Counted from the first letter of the stretch, positions 11,346 to 25,184 are shown. The stretch is 64,000 nucleotides of DNA from Datnioides undecimradiatus (GCA_008933995.1 WARS01000043.1:3214001-3278000); one strand, 5' to 3'. Numbers and translations are program-made. The notes: generated by a model not told the origin, from the sequence alone.

Positions 11346-13960
11346 GGAAAGGGGAGATGGAGATTTGTCAGATGGATCGGGGTGTGAAGGGGTTTCAGAG
11401 CGAAAATGACGTGGACCCATTTTGGAGCGAAAGCGATGTTCGGCGAGGTTCAAGGAGCTTTTCAAATCACAATTTGATTACGTCCTCTGACATGTCGTTG
11501 TTTTGTAAGGGAAAGCCTCAGAGCAGAGGCCATTAACTTTGTGATTAACTCCGCCGGGATGATCCGCGGTGGGGTTTCGCTTTTGAAAGCAGCAGTCATT
11601 CTGTACGCTGCGTTTGTCGTGATTCGCTCCATGTTCAATGTCTCAATTCAGACCGCGTTTGATTATTATAAAGCCAAAAGAGACGAGACGAATCTATTTT
11701 GGACTATGCGTGGCATTAGCTTGAAGCTAATTACTGTTAGTTGCTGTTACTGATACTCCATTATACATGCAACGCTGCTCTGCAAGGATCACCAAAAAAC
11801 AGAAATGCACTTAAATCTAAGCACTGAATCTCCAAACCATCAATCCTCCATGAACAAGGAAACAACAAGTAAAGAACAGGAACAATGAAAGAACAACGAA
11901 ATACAACAGGAAATGACTTGTTACCATTTAAAAAAAGGATTTATAATAGGGGACATGATTGGTGTAATTTGACATGAGTTCAGTTTTAAGTAGCAAATGA
12001 TTAGTTAAGGAAGTGAGGAACCAATCAGGAAATACTTGGATTGATGACTCATAATAAGCAGTTATTAGGGAACAGACTATTAACGAATCATTACGTAATG
12101 ATTAGTTGAGTATTTACTGAGTAATCTCTTATTTTGTCATGGTCTATTATTAGCCTGTATCTGTTCTCTAGTAACTTCTCGTGAACTACGACACAGCTCT
12201 CCATCAGAAAGCATCGGAGAAGAACTTCCTGATTCGCTTCTCAACAAAACTAGTCACTACTTAGTCGTTAGCTTCTCTGTAGTATTAGGAAATGTCATGT
12301 CATGTCATGTCATGTACAATTACAATGAGCTTGGCACTTGTTCACTTACCACATTTATCAGCTCTAATGAGGCTGCATTATATATTCTCTCCGTTGCATG
12401 ACCCAGTTCTGAGATCCAGTCTGATGTTACACCGATATGTGCACATCACCTCGTGGTCTGCCCCCGCAATCTCTGTGATGTGCTCATGGACTCTCGTGCA
12501 AAAGGTCTGTACTTTCCAGCATGACCACAGCGCATGGGATAAGTCACCCACCCGGTATTAATAACCATGCAGAGACTGTATACACCTTATTCTGGTGTCT
12601 GTAGAAACCTGCTGGGTGGTCCCACTCATCTTTTCCTTTCATCTTTGGTATTTTCAGAGCTGTGGTGGTCTTTATGCAAGATTTCCCAAATGAGGTCCAA
12701 GCCCTGGTCTCAAGTGAAGATTTTGCCGAAAGTCATTATTTATTATTGGCGAACTCGGGCTGCTCAGCGCTGTTAACAAGGAGTCTGGGGTTGTCCTGCA
12801 TGTGGGAACAGAGACATTCATACTTGAAACTGATTTATCACATCTCCTGTGAAGGATACTGGAGAGTGACGTTTGGCTGAATATCCCATTTAATACTTTA
12901 AAGCATTTCTTTTTTACATTATGCATATGTTATATTATCTTTAAGGGTTGAACCAAAGTAAAAACCCTGTAACGTACTTTACTTTATATAAAAAATGCTC
13001 CGTAAGTGGTCAAATTTCAAGAGTTTGGCAACATTTTATAAAAATTACAAAGAATTTTCATCAATTATGAATAAAATGATGAAACAAAAACGGGTTTTAG
13101 TTTGATTTTCACGATAATGATAATGTAATAAATGGCACTAAAAGTCATAACAGATAAATACTGGTTTAAAGCGGATGTTGTTAGCTGTTACATTCAAGAG
13201 TAAAATGAAATCAGGAAATGTTCCTCACTTCATGGTCGTCCTAAACACTTTTATCTCATATTGCACCATTATGTATTATGGGAACGTGAGACTCTCTCCT
13301 TTAAAGCGAGACACGCGCGCACACACATACACACACGTATTCTGTATAGACCGTCAGTCAAGCGAACCAGCTCGAGAGCGACATCAAAAAATGACGTCTT
13401 GTGCGGGCCTTTTTCATTTTTTTCCACCTTCATCCATCTTGAAAATGCACCAGTAATAGCAACAAAGTGGTTTTTCCCCCCAAAATGAAGTTTTACTTAA
13501 TCAAATCAAGGGTCAGAGAAACATATCTTCGCGTGAAAAGGACAGGACACATCAGGGTTAAACCGATTACGTCCTGTTAAACAGGCATTTCAGAGTCTCC
13601 ATCTCAGACACATTTTCCTGCCTTTTCCAGTAATTTTTGAAAGCCTTCAAGCTGTAATAAAATATCACTTTTTGTGCATTTGTGCATTAAACACTCTTGG
13701 TCTCATTGCATTTTTCTGATGATAATCACATTTCCCCCGAACCCTCCCCCTGGTCTATTCCCATCTCCCCTTTTAAAGCACTTTGCTCCTGTTTCAGTGA
13801 AGATGACACTGACTCGGGGTGAGGGAGGGGAGGGGAGGGTGCAGGAGGCCTGGGCTAACGGTTCCAAATGGAAAGCTTTAGCTGGGGCCTCGTTCTGCAG
13901 GTTACGTGGCGTCACGTCTCATTTTGACTGAGCTGGTGAACAGCCAACCCTCCCTCCACC
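11346..13960. other. Gene-free stretch with a pentanucleotide repeat
   Basis: A short (ATGTC)n repeat of about five units lies at 12292-12315. Several frames of 60-90 codons occur, all without splice structure or domain. Nothing else is recognised. Confidence 0.4.
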
Positions 13961-15685
13961 ACCGCCGCCGCCCTCTCAGGGACCCTCGTAAAGTGCTCTG
14001 ATGCTTCATAATGCAGATCATTACCCAGAATGCTGTGGAAGACCCCAAGTCCCCACTTAGATGCCGAGCCTCCCAGAGCCCCCGCCGTGTTATGTATCCC
14101 TGCAGATCCCCTGCAGACGCTCTGATTGTCCATTCCTGCCCGCCGTCGCCTTGCCAGCACCGGGGTTTATTGACACTGCACGGCGGTGTTAATGCGCACG
14201 ACAAAGACGTTTCTTTTCCTCTGTGTCACCCTGAAGGTGCTTACAAGCCGGAGGTTATTGAAACATGGAGCCATAAAGCTAACAGAGATATGACTTAAGA
14301 TGTGATTGCGCCAGGTGACCGATGCAAGAGTGCAATCAAGTCATAGGCAATGATTTCAAAACGAGAACAAGGGGCCGCGAAGCCTTATGAGGCTCCCGAC
14401 TGCTGCAGACAGTAGGGGTGAGGTGATTGGACTGTCAGAGCTCACAGCGGCAGCACACAGTCTCAGGTTTGACTGTGGCCTCGAGAAAACCTTTCTGACG
14501 TAGCGCACTTTGGATGCAGTTTGTCACAGATTTGTAGGTCCTTTCTTGCCTTTTCAAGAAATGTACTTTAGTCCAGTTATAAGTTAGAAGAAGAGTAAGA
14601 GTAAGAAGACGCCTTTGTCACCACCCACTGTTTTGGTATGCACAGCCCTGGGAGTTTGAACATTTCCGATATGAAAAATTGTCAATTCACAACTTTGCTG
14701 CATTATCTTTTCGGTTTTCCTTAATTAAGCCATGCAACTAGCCAGGTAGCTGTGTAGTCAGACGACGCCTCACTCTTACTCCCGCCCACTTAGCTCTGAT
14801 TGGTGAATTGGGAAACAGCCGCCACTGGATGCAGCGTCAAACATATGTGAACATGCTGAAGACGTGGGCGGCGATTCAGACGTCTGGAGCAATTCTAGTA
14901 TTATTTTACACCACGTGTGCAGACGAAGAGCTCCTGCACAGACAGTGGATTTTTATATTTGGTCATTTCAGTAAAACCTATTCCATAAAATTCTTGCCTA
15001 AGTAGTTTAAAAAAAAAAAAAATCTCATCCATTTAAGACTGAAAGTGCTTGTATTAAGGGAAACGAATCAAACCCAGCACATTTTGTTGGACCCGTATGA
15101 GCAATTGACCCGGTCTTGCAGCTTTGTCCGTGCATCCCGGGTGTCAATCAAGTATGACTGCAGCTTGCAAGTTATTCCAGATCACACCTAGCCCTCCTCT
15201 ACCTTCTCGCTGGTCATAGCATTCTTGCTGCAAGTTGCACAAAAATGCTTAATCGAAGGAACCACAAATTATCGTATTGGAGTGAAAACGTGAATGTCAA
15301 ATTTGGTTTGCACTTTGCAGCTTTGATTGCACAGCAGCTCGTGTGTTTTTTTGTCATTTCTGAGTTTTTCACACGTGCAAAGTGATGACGGCAACATGAT
15401 ATGTTAAAAAAAGTGGTTACAAAATCTAAATATGATACTGAACTAGGCAGAGCTCAGGAATAACACTTGATCTGAAGAGTTCAGACGTCTGAGGGTATTA
15501 GGTATCTGCAAGATATCGGATATTTTTGAGGATACAATTATCTGGGCCTTGATCACATGAGTATTCACGCTGTCCTCAAGCAATCATTTATTCATCCGCA
15601 CAATTAGAAACAACACAGCCGCCGCTTTATTAACTCTTTCCCTACCTGGACACTGTTGAGTGAGCACAAAGAGGGCTTCAGGTGT
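13961..15685. other. Gene-free stretch, possibly containing conserved sequence at 13960-14300
   Basis: Sequence at 13960-14300 is GC-richer and repeat-poor, with frames open on both strands, which is common for conserved non-coding DNA. A 14-base A run lies near 15008. No exon is supported. Confidence 0.33.
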
Positions 15686-15730
15686 TGAAAGAGAGAGCGA
15701 GAGAGAGAGAGAGAGAGGAGGAGGAGGAGC
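15686..15730 (+). repeat. (GA)n/(GGA)n simple repeat
   Basis: A perfect-to-near-perfect GA run followed by GGA triplets, directly visible. Confidence 0.92.
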
Positions 15731-17730
15731 AGATTTAATGAAAGCACTGGCATCTGTATCCGATTCATCTTGTCAGTGTTGCACCACCATCTCTGCCCCA
15801 AACCAAACCCCCAGCATGCCTTGCCAGCCACTTTAATTACTTTTCCTTTTGCGTGGAATGGCGACCCGCAGAATTGACAGACAGGTGCAGCGATCCTGAT
15901 TAATTAAAATAATAAAGACTGGGAGAGGACGAGGAGGGGGAATATCAATGCGTGGACGTCTTCCCTTGATGGGCAAGCGGTGAGGGGACGTCAGACTGGG
16001 GCGGGAACATTGATTTACGCTGTGACAACAGGCCGGCCTTCGGGCTTGACAGGGCTATGTGGAAGAAAGGCATGAGAGCAGGGGGTGAAGTGGGGGGGTG
16101 GCATCCCATTCACATCCTCGGGGCTTTAGCTGAGCTCCCGGTGTGGGGACATGAAGATCTTAGGTGCCTCGGCAGCTGCAGTGTCCCACTCTGAAAACAC
16201 CGGTGTCATCACACCTATCAACATGAGATGGAGTTAATAAAAGCTACCTCCAGGGATTCATCAGCTCTAATGGCCATGTATTATTTCACCAGACAAAGGA
16301 AACATCTTTTTGAATGATAAGCCCTAAGAGAGTGTATACTTATTGTCCTATCACTTCCTCCTTACATATTGATACCACATAATGTGTGTGGAAGGTATTA
16401 GTGGACTCTTTACAAGCTATAAAAACAAAAAGGCATGTTTCGTAACAAATGAATGTGACCACAGAATAGATTTGATCACCTCATGAAGTGCATTTAAGTT
16501 GGGTGTTCGGCTGAATGCACTGAAAAACTATTGTTAAAGGAAAAGGACTTAAAAACGTAGCTGGACGACACCCGAAGTTATGTTACTAATTACAGTCACA
16601 TCACACACTGCGACCACTTTATATTCAGATCACTTTTCTGAGGAAAGCTCAATTTATTACAGTACGTCAGGGTTTAATCCAGGGCCGGCAAGGGGACACT
16701 CGCAGTAACATCCACCCATATTGTGGGCTGAAACCTGAGAAGTGTAAGTTTGTGTGTGTGAAAGCTGACCTGCAGTGCCCACATCCTCAAGCTGACACTT
16801 TAGAGCCGCTCCGTCTCAGCTGAGCGTGTCAGAACAACAGAGATGTGGAAAAGACCGGCATGTTTACCACCTCTCTGTGAAATCAAATACAAGCTGCTCG
16901 CAGCGCCCTGGCTCTGTGAAAGCAACAGATTGAGTCACTCGCAGCTTCAAAGTTGCTCTTGCACACTGCAGAATAATGCGCGCAGAAAAGCCTGTTAAGG
17001 ACCACTTTGATTTGTTTTCGCAGGTCAACGCAGATATAATGTTAAACAGTCGTTTTTTTGCTTTGGTTTCCATAGCAACTGCATATAGCTGTGATTTCAA
17101 ATAAAATGACTTAGAATGAATACCACCATTAGCTCACAGTCTGGCTCTGCGTTGACCTGGTACAGCATGGTACTGGCACGCTCTCAGGGGTCTCTCGCCT
17201 AAGCTGACTAAAAAAATGTGTGGAATTCAAAAGGCTGTACAGCAGCGGAGGATAACAGCGTACATTAACTCGACTCTTGTGCACAAATTTGAGTTGTTGC
17301 TCTTCACTTGTTTAAGGTTTTTTAAGCAAAAGCATGTTTACTGGGGCAGTAAAGTACCGAGCAGCTTGACTGCTTCCGTTTCGTGCCAGTTTATAATTCT
17401 TACTTCAGAAAAGCATCTGAATGCATCTGCTACTGCTGCTTTTTAACTCTCTGACAGCAATGATCTAAAATCCAATTTAAAATAAAGTACTCGAATACCT
17501 ATATTGTAACCCCACGTCCCTTATCTAATCAAAATTCTGCTTATATGTTGTGGTGCTTTACTTCTGATGCTTGACTGTATTTTCCTCATAACCTCTCTGT
17601 AGTTTTATTAAAGAAACACTTTTAATTTAATGCTGTAAAGTGTTTTCACATTGAGGTGCAGCTGTTGCTTTAGCAGGGGATCTAAATACTTCTGGTCCTT
17701 TGGGTGACTCCGTCCACCAAATGGTATTTT
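15731..17730. other. Gene-free stretch; enhancer-like patches
   Basis: Patches near 15840-15930 (GATTAATTAAAATAAT) and 16220-16400 (AGTTAATAAAAGC, CTCTAATGG) carry homeodomain-type cores. No exon is supported. The enhancer reading is inferred from motif content only. Confidence 0.3.
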
Positions 17731-17750
17731 GTGTGTGTGTGTGTGTGTGT
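17731..17750 (+). repeat. (GT)10 microsatellite
   Basis: A perfect GT run, directly visible. Confidence 0.95.
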
Positions 17751-17841
17751 GACAGGCAGACACCATTCACGCTGAGTGGTGTCTTCACAGCTGTAATCTT
17801 TGTTAGGAATCAGAAGTGTGCCACGGCAACTGAGAGTGTTA

Positions 17842-17856
17842 TGCGCCACCTTATGG
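17842..17856 (-). promoter_or_regulatory. CTCF-like motif, weak
   Basis: The minus strand reads CCATAAGGTGGCGCA, sharing the AGGTGGCGC core of the vertebrate CTCF consensus with about two mismatches upstream of it. Motif match only. Confidence 0.25.
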
Positions 17857-19470
17857 ACGAAGGATGCGTAGCATGTTTTCGGTGACGCCACTTACAGTCA
17901 GTCATGTTCAGTGAGCTGAGAGCAGCTGTGCAGGGTCATGATGACTGATGATAACCAGTGACTGCTGCAGAAAATATTTTTTTTTTTTTTTTTCATACTC
18001 AAAGCCATTTTTTTCTGCAGAAGTCACTTTTTTCTCTCAGTCAAGATGATTTTCTTACTCAGCGGCTACTTCAAATGGCCTGTTACGCAAAATTATTTAT
18101 AAATGTCAAAAATCTTGTGACTTTTAAAGGCATGATTTTTAAACAAACACACTTTTTCAATAAAAAGTTTTTGTGATTCTGTGTTTTCTTATTCTGCAGA
18201 AGGTGCAGGCTGATTTTCCTGTCAGAGGAAGCAAATATAAATGAAATACAAGCTCAGAGGCATCACTAAATTAGGTTTTAATAATCAGGTTCCACGTTTT
18301 CATTCTTTAACAAAGGGATTATGCTATACTATAAAAGAGAAGAAATTGATTTCCACTGTGCTTATTAATGCAACAAAGTCAAAAGCTCTCAAAGCAGCTG
18401 GCTATTTGATATATTCATAATCAACTGCACTGATGTACTGTGTAACGGCCTCAAACGGCGATGGATCTGGCAGGAAATGAAACAAATTCGATTGGCTTTC
18501 TGCTTCGTGTCTGAAGATTGGCTGCTTTGTTTCCTTTTGATTGGTCAATTAAAAGTGCGCTTCCACTTTCGAAGCCTGGACCCATTACAGAAAGTAATTT
18601 CAAGAGCCAAGCTGTTTGCCCCGCGCTGTCTGCTACGAGGAATTCCCTCTCCACTTTGGCGAAGTCAGGCTGAGGGAGAGAGAGTTGGTAATATTAGCTC
18701 CCGTTTTATTGAGAGATCCATTAATCGCAGCCTTCTGCCGCTGACCCTTTGACCCCTGCTGACCTCTGGACATCATGTTACCAGCCGGGCAAACTGGAGT
18801 TAAGGCCAGCAGGGCAGACACAGAACCAGAAAAACTAATAACAATTTCCAGCTCACTGGTTCGTCTCTTTTGGTTTACATTCGTCCACCTTCTTGCAGCA
18901 GTGCTTGTTATCTTTGTGAGACATGCCGTCTGTACTGTGTTTTCTTTTCCTGAAACATAAGCGTGTGTTTTTGATTTTCTTTTTTTTTTAATTTAACATG
19001 TTTTAATGCTGCAGAGGTCAAGAAACTTCACCAAGCATGACAATGGCAAATAATAAATGTAAGTAATAGAAGAGAAATTGTGCTGCCTGTGTGGTATATG
19101 TAAATATCTGAACATTAAATTTATAAAAAATTTGAATATAATCCTTTTTTTATATAAATTCATGTTATTATTTTTGTTGGTGCCATAATGTACACCTTGA
19201 AACAAGGAAGCATTTGGTGCACTGCTTTCATTCCTGCGCTCAATTTTCAAGTTTCCCCTAAAATATCAACTTGGCTCCGTGTTGTGTCCAAGTCTGTTTT
19301 AATTAACACACAGAGGGTGTCAGCAGTCTGAAATATGATGAATCCTTTTCCAGAGAGCCGGTTGAAAGCAAAAAAAAAAAAAAAAAAGAAGAAGAAGAAG
19401 AAACGAAAACATTAAGGCAGCACAAGAGCACATGCATTAGGCAATGGAAAAACATCCAGCCAGGTGGGGC
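17857..19470. other. Gene-free stretch with homopolymers
   Basis: A 17-base poly-T lies at 17977-17993, and a poly-A followed by GAA triplets at about 19371-19402. No exon is supported. Confidence 0.4.
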
Positions 19471-19640
19471 GGGGTTGTGTACCGTAATATACCCCCATTA
19501 AGCATCCTACTTATCTAATGCTACCATTAAGTATGCCACGTCTTTAGCCGGAGCGTAGAGTTTCATTGAGATGATCCCGTCGTGATTGCGAGGACTGCGT
19601 GCAAATTATGCAAATAACGTGCGTGGACGATGCGAACCTT
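19471..19640. promoter_or_regulatory. Candidate enhancer block with a consensus octamer (POU) site
   Basis: The block contains CCCCATTAAG, CTACCATTAAG and an exact octamer ATGCAAAT at 19608-19615 inside a longer TTATGCAAATAA context. The octamer is the canonical binding site of POU-domain factors. The surrounding sequence is repeat-free. Enhancer function is inferred. Confidence 0.35.
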
Positions 19641-19970
19641 TCACAGAAGAATACGGGAGCGATTTCGTTTCCGGCTCCTCCACGAGCTATTTTTTTTTTT
19701 GACGACGGTCGCCGAATGCATTTATCGCAGCTTTATGACGGGTCATTGAGGAAGTATCGTTCCTCCAGTGCTTTACAGAATCTCTTTATCAGCTGTCGAG
19801 CGCCCCACAATAGAAGACTTGTGTAACTTTATATACGCCTCTGTCTGATGGCTACATAAACTGCACTCTACCTGTTTTTCGACAGCCGAGGCCCGGGCCC
19901 AGGACGGGCGTTGAAAGCAAATACCTGATTGTATTAGTGTCTCCCCTTTAAGCTGTTGTCACCTAGCTGA
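19641..19970. other. Gene-free stretch, nothing recognised
   Basis: A 10-base T run lies near 19690. No exon or repeat family is seen. Confidence 0.4.
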
Positions 19971-20250
19971 CCGATTATGGGCAATTACCTGCTCTGTCGG
20001 AATCCTAGCCGAATAGATTGAATTCAGATTGATTTTCGCCCAGGAAAGAGGAGGGAATTTAAAGCCTTTTTTAATTGGGTATTTGGTGTGTGCTGATCTG
20101 AACACCGTGGCCCTCCCGAGGGATCCTTTATGGGCCAATAATGGCATTGGAGTGGGGGGGTGCTGCAGTCTCGTCTGCCGACTCCCTCCCAAGGCCATAA
20201 CCCTGCATTTGCTCTGAGTGCTTTTCTATTATGCATTGATAGTTGAGCAT
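19971..20250. promoter_or_regulatory. Candidate conserved non-coding block
   Basis: Repeat-free sequence with GATTATGGGCAATTACC, GATTGAATTCAGATTG, TTTTTAATTGGG and GGGCCAATAATGG. The dense homeodomain and CCAAT-like content is enhancer-like. Minus-strand frames through it are not supported as exons. Confidence 0.32.
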
Positions 20251-21779
20251 CAATCAATAAGAGGGGAAACAGAAAACCCAGCGAAACCAACTTCTTAAGT
20301 GTAAAATGCCTCTTAATACCCGGGGCCTTTCAAACAACTTAACCTGGACGCTTTTTACCCTCGCCCTTCCTCCCTCTGCTCTTTGAGGGACACTTACCGG
20401 CGCCTGGCGACACAATGTTTTATTTAGGAGGGCTGGAAATGTGCAGCTCTCAGGTGAAAATGTACCGCAACCCTCTGGTTATACTTCAGCAATACATCAC
20501 AGTGTGTGTCTGTGCAGGCACAGAAACAGACCTACTGAAGCAAAATAGATGATTGCATTTCCATTCCATTTACAGGTTTTGTTTGTCTCCTGCTTTGAAA
20601 ACCCTCTCTGACAACAGAGACCCTGCAAACATCAACAATGTAATTTAGGCAGTGGCCTTTCGTTGACTTGGCTTGCTTGATTTTGCAGCAAATCAAAAAT
20701 AACCATTCTCAAGGTTGATAAGGTCAGCAGAAACCCAGTTGATCGCATTATGAAAGTCTTGAAATTGAATCCGGCAAACGATTTAAAGATGATACGAAAA
20801 AGATGGCTTCTTTACGTTGAACTTTGCAGTTGGTTGAAACAAGAGGGAAAAAAAGAAAGCTACAGAGTCACCTTTCACACGACCAATGCCCCGGTTCGCT
20901 AAAACTGGGACAATTCCGGGAAGGAAAAGTGGAGAAACTAAGTCTAACCCGCAGATAAGAGGGACGTTGGGGATCGGACCCCCTCAGTGGAAGAGATAAG
21001 AGGGAGACAGTCACAGCAATGGCCAGCCACATAATACACAAGCCCACCTCCAGCCGTCTAAATCTCCCATCAGCACCAGTCCCCACAGGCCCTCCTGTCA
21101 CCACTAATGCACCTTTTCCTATAGGACGAAGCCCCAGATGCAGTAAGGTTATCTGGGGCTTTGCAGGATTTCTCGGAATTGGCAAGTTCACCTTTCCTTT
21201 AGTCCAGATGACAGGAGATGATACAGTTTGGGGCGTGGGGAGGGGGGGGGGATCGATTGTTGGTTGCGCTGCACGTCTTAGTTCGACATCTTCGATCTTC
21301 ATCAACCGCTGATTGCTGTTTTTACATAGGACCAGGTTAAGACGTAGACTGTGGACGGTTAAAAAAACCCAACAAACAGAAGATAATTTACAACAACAAG
21401 GTGTTACACAACATCAGCGTGAGGGAAAATGATTTCCCAGAAAACATTAATCCTAGTTGTCTCCAGTCCTTGGCGACATGGTAGCCCCGAGTACACCATT
21501 AAAACATTTCTAAGTGAGTGATAAATTATCCCAATAGAGAAAAACAACAGAATCTAATCGCTAAATTGTTTCGTAATCAGTGTTCAGCATATTAAAAGAC
21601 GTCAGGATCTCTCGCTTAAAAACGAAAGCCACCGTCACCGTTGCACAAAAACGGGGGACAGTGGGGAGGGGGTTGTGCATAGAGAGGATGCCCCCGAACT
21701 ACTTTGGTTACACAAACTTTGTTTTTGGCCTCAATGCATCAGAGCCCTCTCCCTCCGTCTGCCATCTGCTGCTGAAGAA
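20251..21779. other. Gene-free stretch, nothing recognised
   Basis: The 145-codon minus frame at 20868-21305 overlaps a 97-codon plus frame and has no domain or splice support. A G-run of nine lies near 21242. Confidence 0.4.
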
Positions 21780-22090
21780 TCTGTTTCACTCGATGAGCCA
21801 AGCCCAGCCTTTATTGGTCCTAATGGCACTATCAGCTGAGCCGCCAAACCCAATTACCTTTTAAAAAGGGAGGCCACCCCAGCTAATCATGGCTGCCTAA
21901 CCTGATTTGCCTGTGATGAAGAGACGGGATAAAGAGCAGTTAATGGAGGGAGAATGATCTCACAAATACAAAAAACTCAATTCATTTCTCCGGGAGAGCA
22001 ATCTGTCCGATTCAGCGGTAATGGAGTGGAGATTCATTAGTCCTCGGGCCTTAGTAGTAGCAACGTCCCCTTATCAACTGAATGACAAAA
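21780..22090. promoter_or_regulatory. Candidate conserved non-coding block
   Basis: Repeat-free block with CCTTTATTGGTCCTAATGG, CCCAATTACC, AGCTAATCATGG, GCAGTTAATGG and GATTCATTAGTC in close order. It is enhancer-like by motif density only. Confidence 0.33.
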
Positions 22091-22929
22091 GAACATTCAG
22101 GGTGCTCCTCTTTTAGACTTCATATTGTCGGGAAGTCACATAGAAAGGTGGCATATTGCTTGCTGAGGATGGAAATTGGGTGGTGTTTCTGCCTCTTTTC
22201 AACCCCGCGTCACATCAAGCACTGAGAAACAGAAGACAACGGCCCCAGTAGTCTGTTTGAAAAGGTAAAAGACTTGAATTCATTGTAATTAATGCCCAAC
22301 GGAAGTAGTGCAACATTTCATTTTTCTCTTTTTTGTGAAGGCAATAACTGGACTGGTCCAATTCATCAATCAGTTCATACACTGTTGGCTTTTAACTCGT
22401 GTCAGAACATTGCAAATGGGTTGGAGCATACATATTTAATAGCCTGTTTCCCAAACATTTAGTAACATTGGATTACTGGTAATGTGATGTGAGCCAGCTT
22501 TTTATTATGTTGAACCAGGGACGAGCCAAAGTGGCTACTATCAGCGGGTCCAGTCACAGGAGATCGCTGCCTCTGGAACAAAACTAAGACTTCTCAGGAC
22601 TGAAGTGTCTGCTTGCCACGTTTTGATTGATGTCGACACTAGCTCGGAAGAATCAGAGCTCTCAAAGGTCTTATCGTTCAGCATCCAGGCATAAACTGGT
22701 GCTACATGTCAAGCAAAGACATCCAACAGCCGCTCTGTGCTGCAGCAGACTCCAGTCTCATTCACACGCATGTTCCCGCGATGATGTAAGTGACACACAT
22801 CAATGACCAATTGATGCCAAGAATGTCGTGCAGGGGATGAGTCACTGGGAGCACTGGGCGAAAGGCAGTAATGACCTGACCCCCAGTCCTGCTGAATCCC
22901 TACACTACTGCAGCTTCAGCATGGCCTGG
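22091..22929. other. Gene-free stretch, nothing recognised
   Basis: No supported exon or repeat. Confidence 0.4.
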
Positions 22930-23180
22930 GCCAGATATGATCCAGAGGACGTCGGCTAGATGGGGCATAGGGCCATAGCCAGGGTTTGCAGACGGACATT
23001 AGGCCAAAGCCAGAGTTAAAATCCTATTAGTTTGAGTTGGGAATCGGATTATCGTCGTCGAGAATCACTCGTCTGGCAACTAGGGTCTAATTTACGCCAA
23101 TCAACGGCAATTATTGAGGGGAAGGGAGCCCCTATTAGAGAGCCTCATCCACTTAGTCTAATGAATGGGGAAGATTCAAT
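22930..23180. promoter_or_regulatory. Candidate conserved non-coding block
   Basis: Repeat-free block with CCTATTAG twice, GGTCTAATTTACG, CGGCAATTATTGAGG and TTAGTCTAATGAATG. The open frame starting at 23032 lacks splice support. Enhancer-like by composition. Confidence 0.3.
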
Positions 23181-25184
23181 CTTGGCTGTGGAGACGCATT
23201 GGAGAGCTGCAGCTGAACGCGACTACACCAGCAGGCTAAAGAAGAGCTGCTGTTATTTATCAATGGTGGGGTGCTGTCAGAGCAAACATGCGTTAGCCAT
23301 GGGGCGCTAGGCTCTGGTTTCTGATGGTCTGGGGGCACTCTGTCCAGTAAAGCAGTTAGTGTAGCTCTCCGCCGCCCATCATGTGTACTTGGAAAGACAT
23401 GCGCCCATATGCACGTCACAGGTTTAGCCCAGAGAGCTGGATATTTTGTTTCTCATCGTAAATCATACACATAGGGGTCTATGATATTCACCCAAGTGCA
23501 CAAAGTATTGTGGATGGCATCGAATTGACCTGACTACAATGTTTTCCATTCAGATTCTGTTTTGATTACAAAATAAAGTTAATAAAGTTGAGGAAGAGAA
23601 AAAAAACTTATTTAAACCCTTGTGTGTGGTTTTGATTGCTCACTCTTTTCAGATTTTAAACAAAGAAGTAGAAAACAGGAAGTTTGCTAAACTCCCGTAG
23701 AATACGAGGCCATTAATAACCACACTGTACGTATCCTGTATCACTGAGGCATGAGTATCTGACATAATATGCCCAATATTTGAATGAATCACATTGTGTA
23801 GAGTAGGTTACTGTGAGTTTGTGCCATTGACTTTGGTTTTATTTCCATTCTTGCACTGCCCTCTGCTGTTACAATAACAAAATACCACAAAATACAAAAT
23901 ATGATGCAAATAGCCCTCAGAGTCCTGGTCAGAGGTGCAATATTGTATAAATAACACGCGTGTGTGTATCAGTTAGACTTCTCAACCACATATTCTTTCC
24001 CTTGATGATATATTCTGATGTGAGCAGCGTTAAATGTCAGTTTAGAAGTCCTATTGTTAGTCTATCGATCATAGTATTTGTCATGGGCGGAAGCAAAAAA
24101 TAAGACTCCAACCATGGAAGATTGATTTACATATACATCATGCGTGTGCATTTTTTTCTCCAAATGACATCAAATCCTGTGTGTCATGACAGCGCCATGC
24201 TCCAGCCCAGTATTTTTCATTTGCAAAAAGTTAAAATAAAGTTTCTGTCTGAGTTTGGTAGTGATGTTGGTGTCCTGAAAATCTCATGTGGTGGGGGAAA
24301 TTCCACTGCCTTTTAATGGCTTTCTGTTGGGGTTTAGCTTTTCCAATTTGTTAAGAGGGTGCAGATGTGCGCCAAGTTATTAATAACAGCAAATATATTT
24401 CCAGAGTCGATAAAGGTTTCACTTCCGATCGAGGCTGTTGTGATTTTTCCGTGCTGAACAAACAAGCCCACAATAGATACAGACAAACTATCTTTTCTCT
24501 TAGGTAATTGTGTCCGCATCATTTGCAATATTTGACTTGTCACCTTCACGACCCTTTTAACCTATATATATCATTTTCCAAGCTATTTTAAAGCCAATTC
24601 ATAAATACACGTTCCCCTTGCCTTTCACTCTATGATTAGTTACCTCTCAAAAGAAGAAGAAAACTGCTCTTTTCCCAGCTTCATTAATGGGAAAACTGAC
24701 TTGTGGTTAGAGTCATACCAAGTCAAGTGACTCATCTTTTTCCTTTATCTTAGCTGCGTATGGGAAGATCAACAGGAGGATGGAGCATGCAAACTCATTT
24801 CAGACCACGTCCTTTCCCTTTTCAAGTGTGACTGATCAGAGAAGTCAATTCAAACTTTGTCCCTACAATCTGCGTGGGGGGGGTAAAACCATATTTTTTT
24901 CCTGTGGTGACCTTCGCTTCTCGCTGACTGTGGGTTGCTTGTTCCATTTTACTTTTACACTCTCATAATTGCTAATCATTGCTCCAAGTGAGGGTACTTC
25001 ATGGTTCGAGAGGGGAATTGAAAGCACTGAAGCCAGTAGCCTTTAATGATGACCCTTTAACAAGCAGCGAGTTTCGATTCTGGCAGTTGCCTGTGCAGAA
25101 GCAAAGCCAAGCCCCTAACCACAAACAACCACCCCCTCACACCTGTTCGTAGAACTGCTCTTTTTTTCTTAAACTTGTTTTGTT
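23181..25184. other. Gene-free AT-rich stretch with one CTCF-like motif
   Basis: The minus strand at 23856-23869 reads ACAGCAGAGGGCAG, matching the recalled vertebrate CTCF core at nearly every position. No exon is supported in this stretch. Confidence 0.35.

Noticed and set aside
20868-21305. 145-codon minus-strand open frame
   Set aside because: Overlaps a plus-strand frame in GC-richer DNA and has no domain or splice structure.
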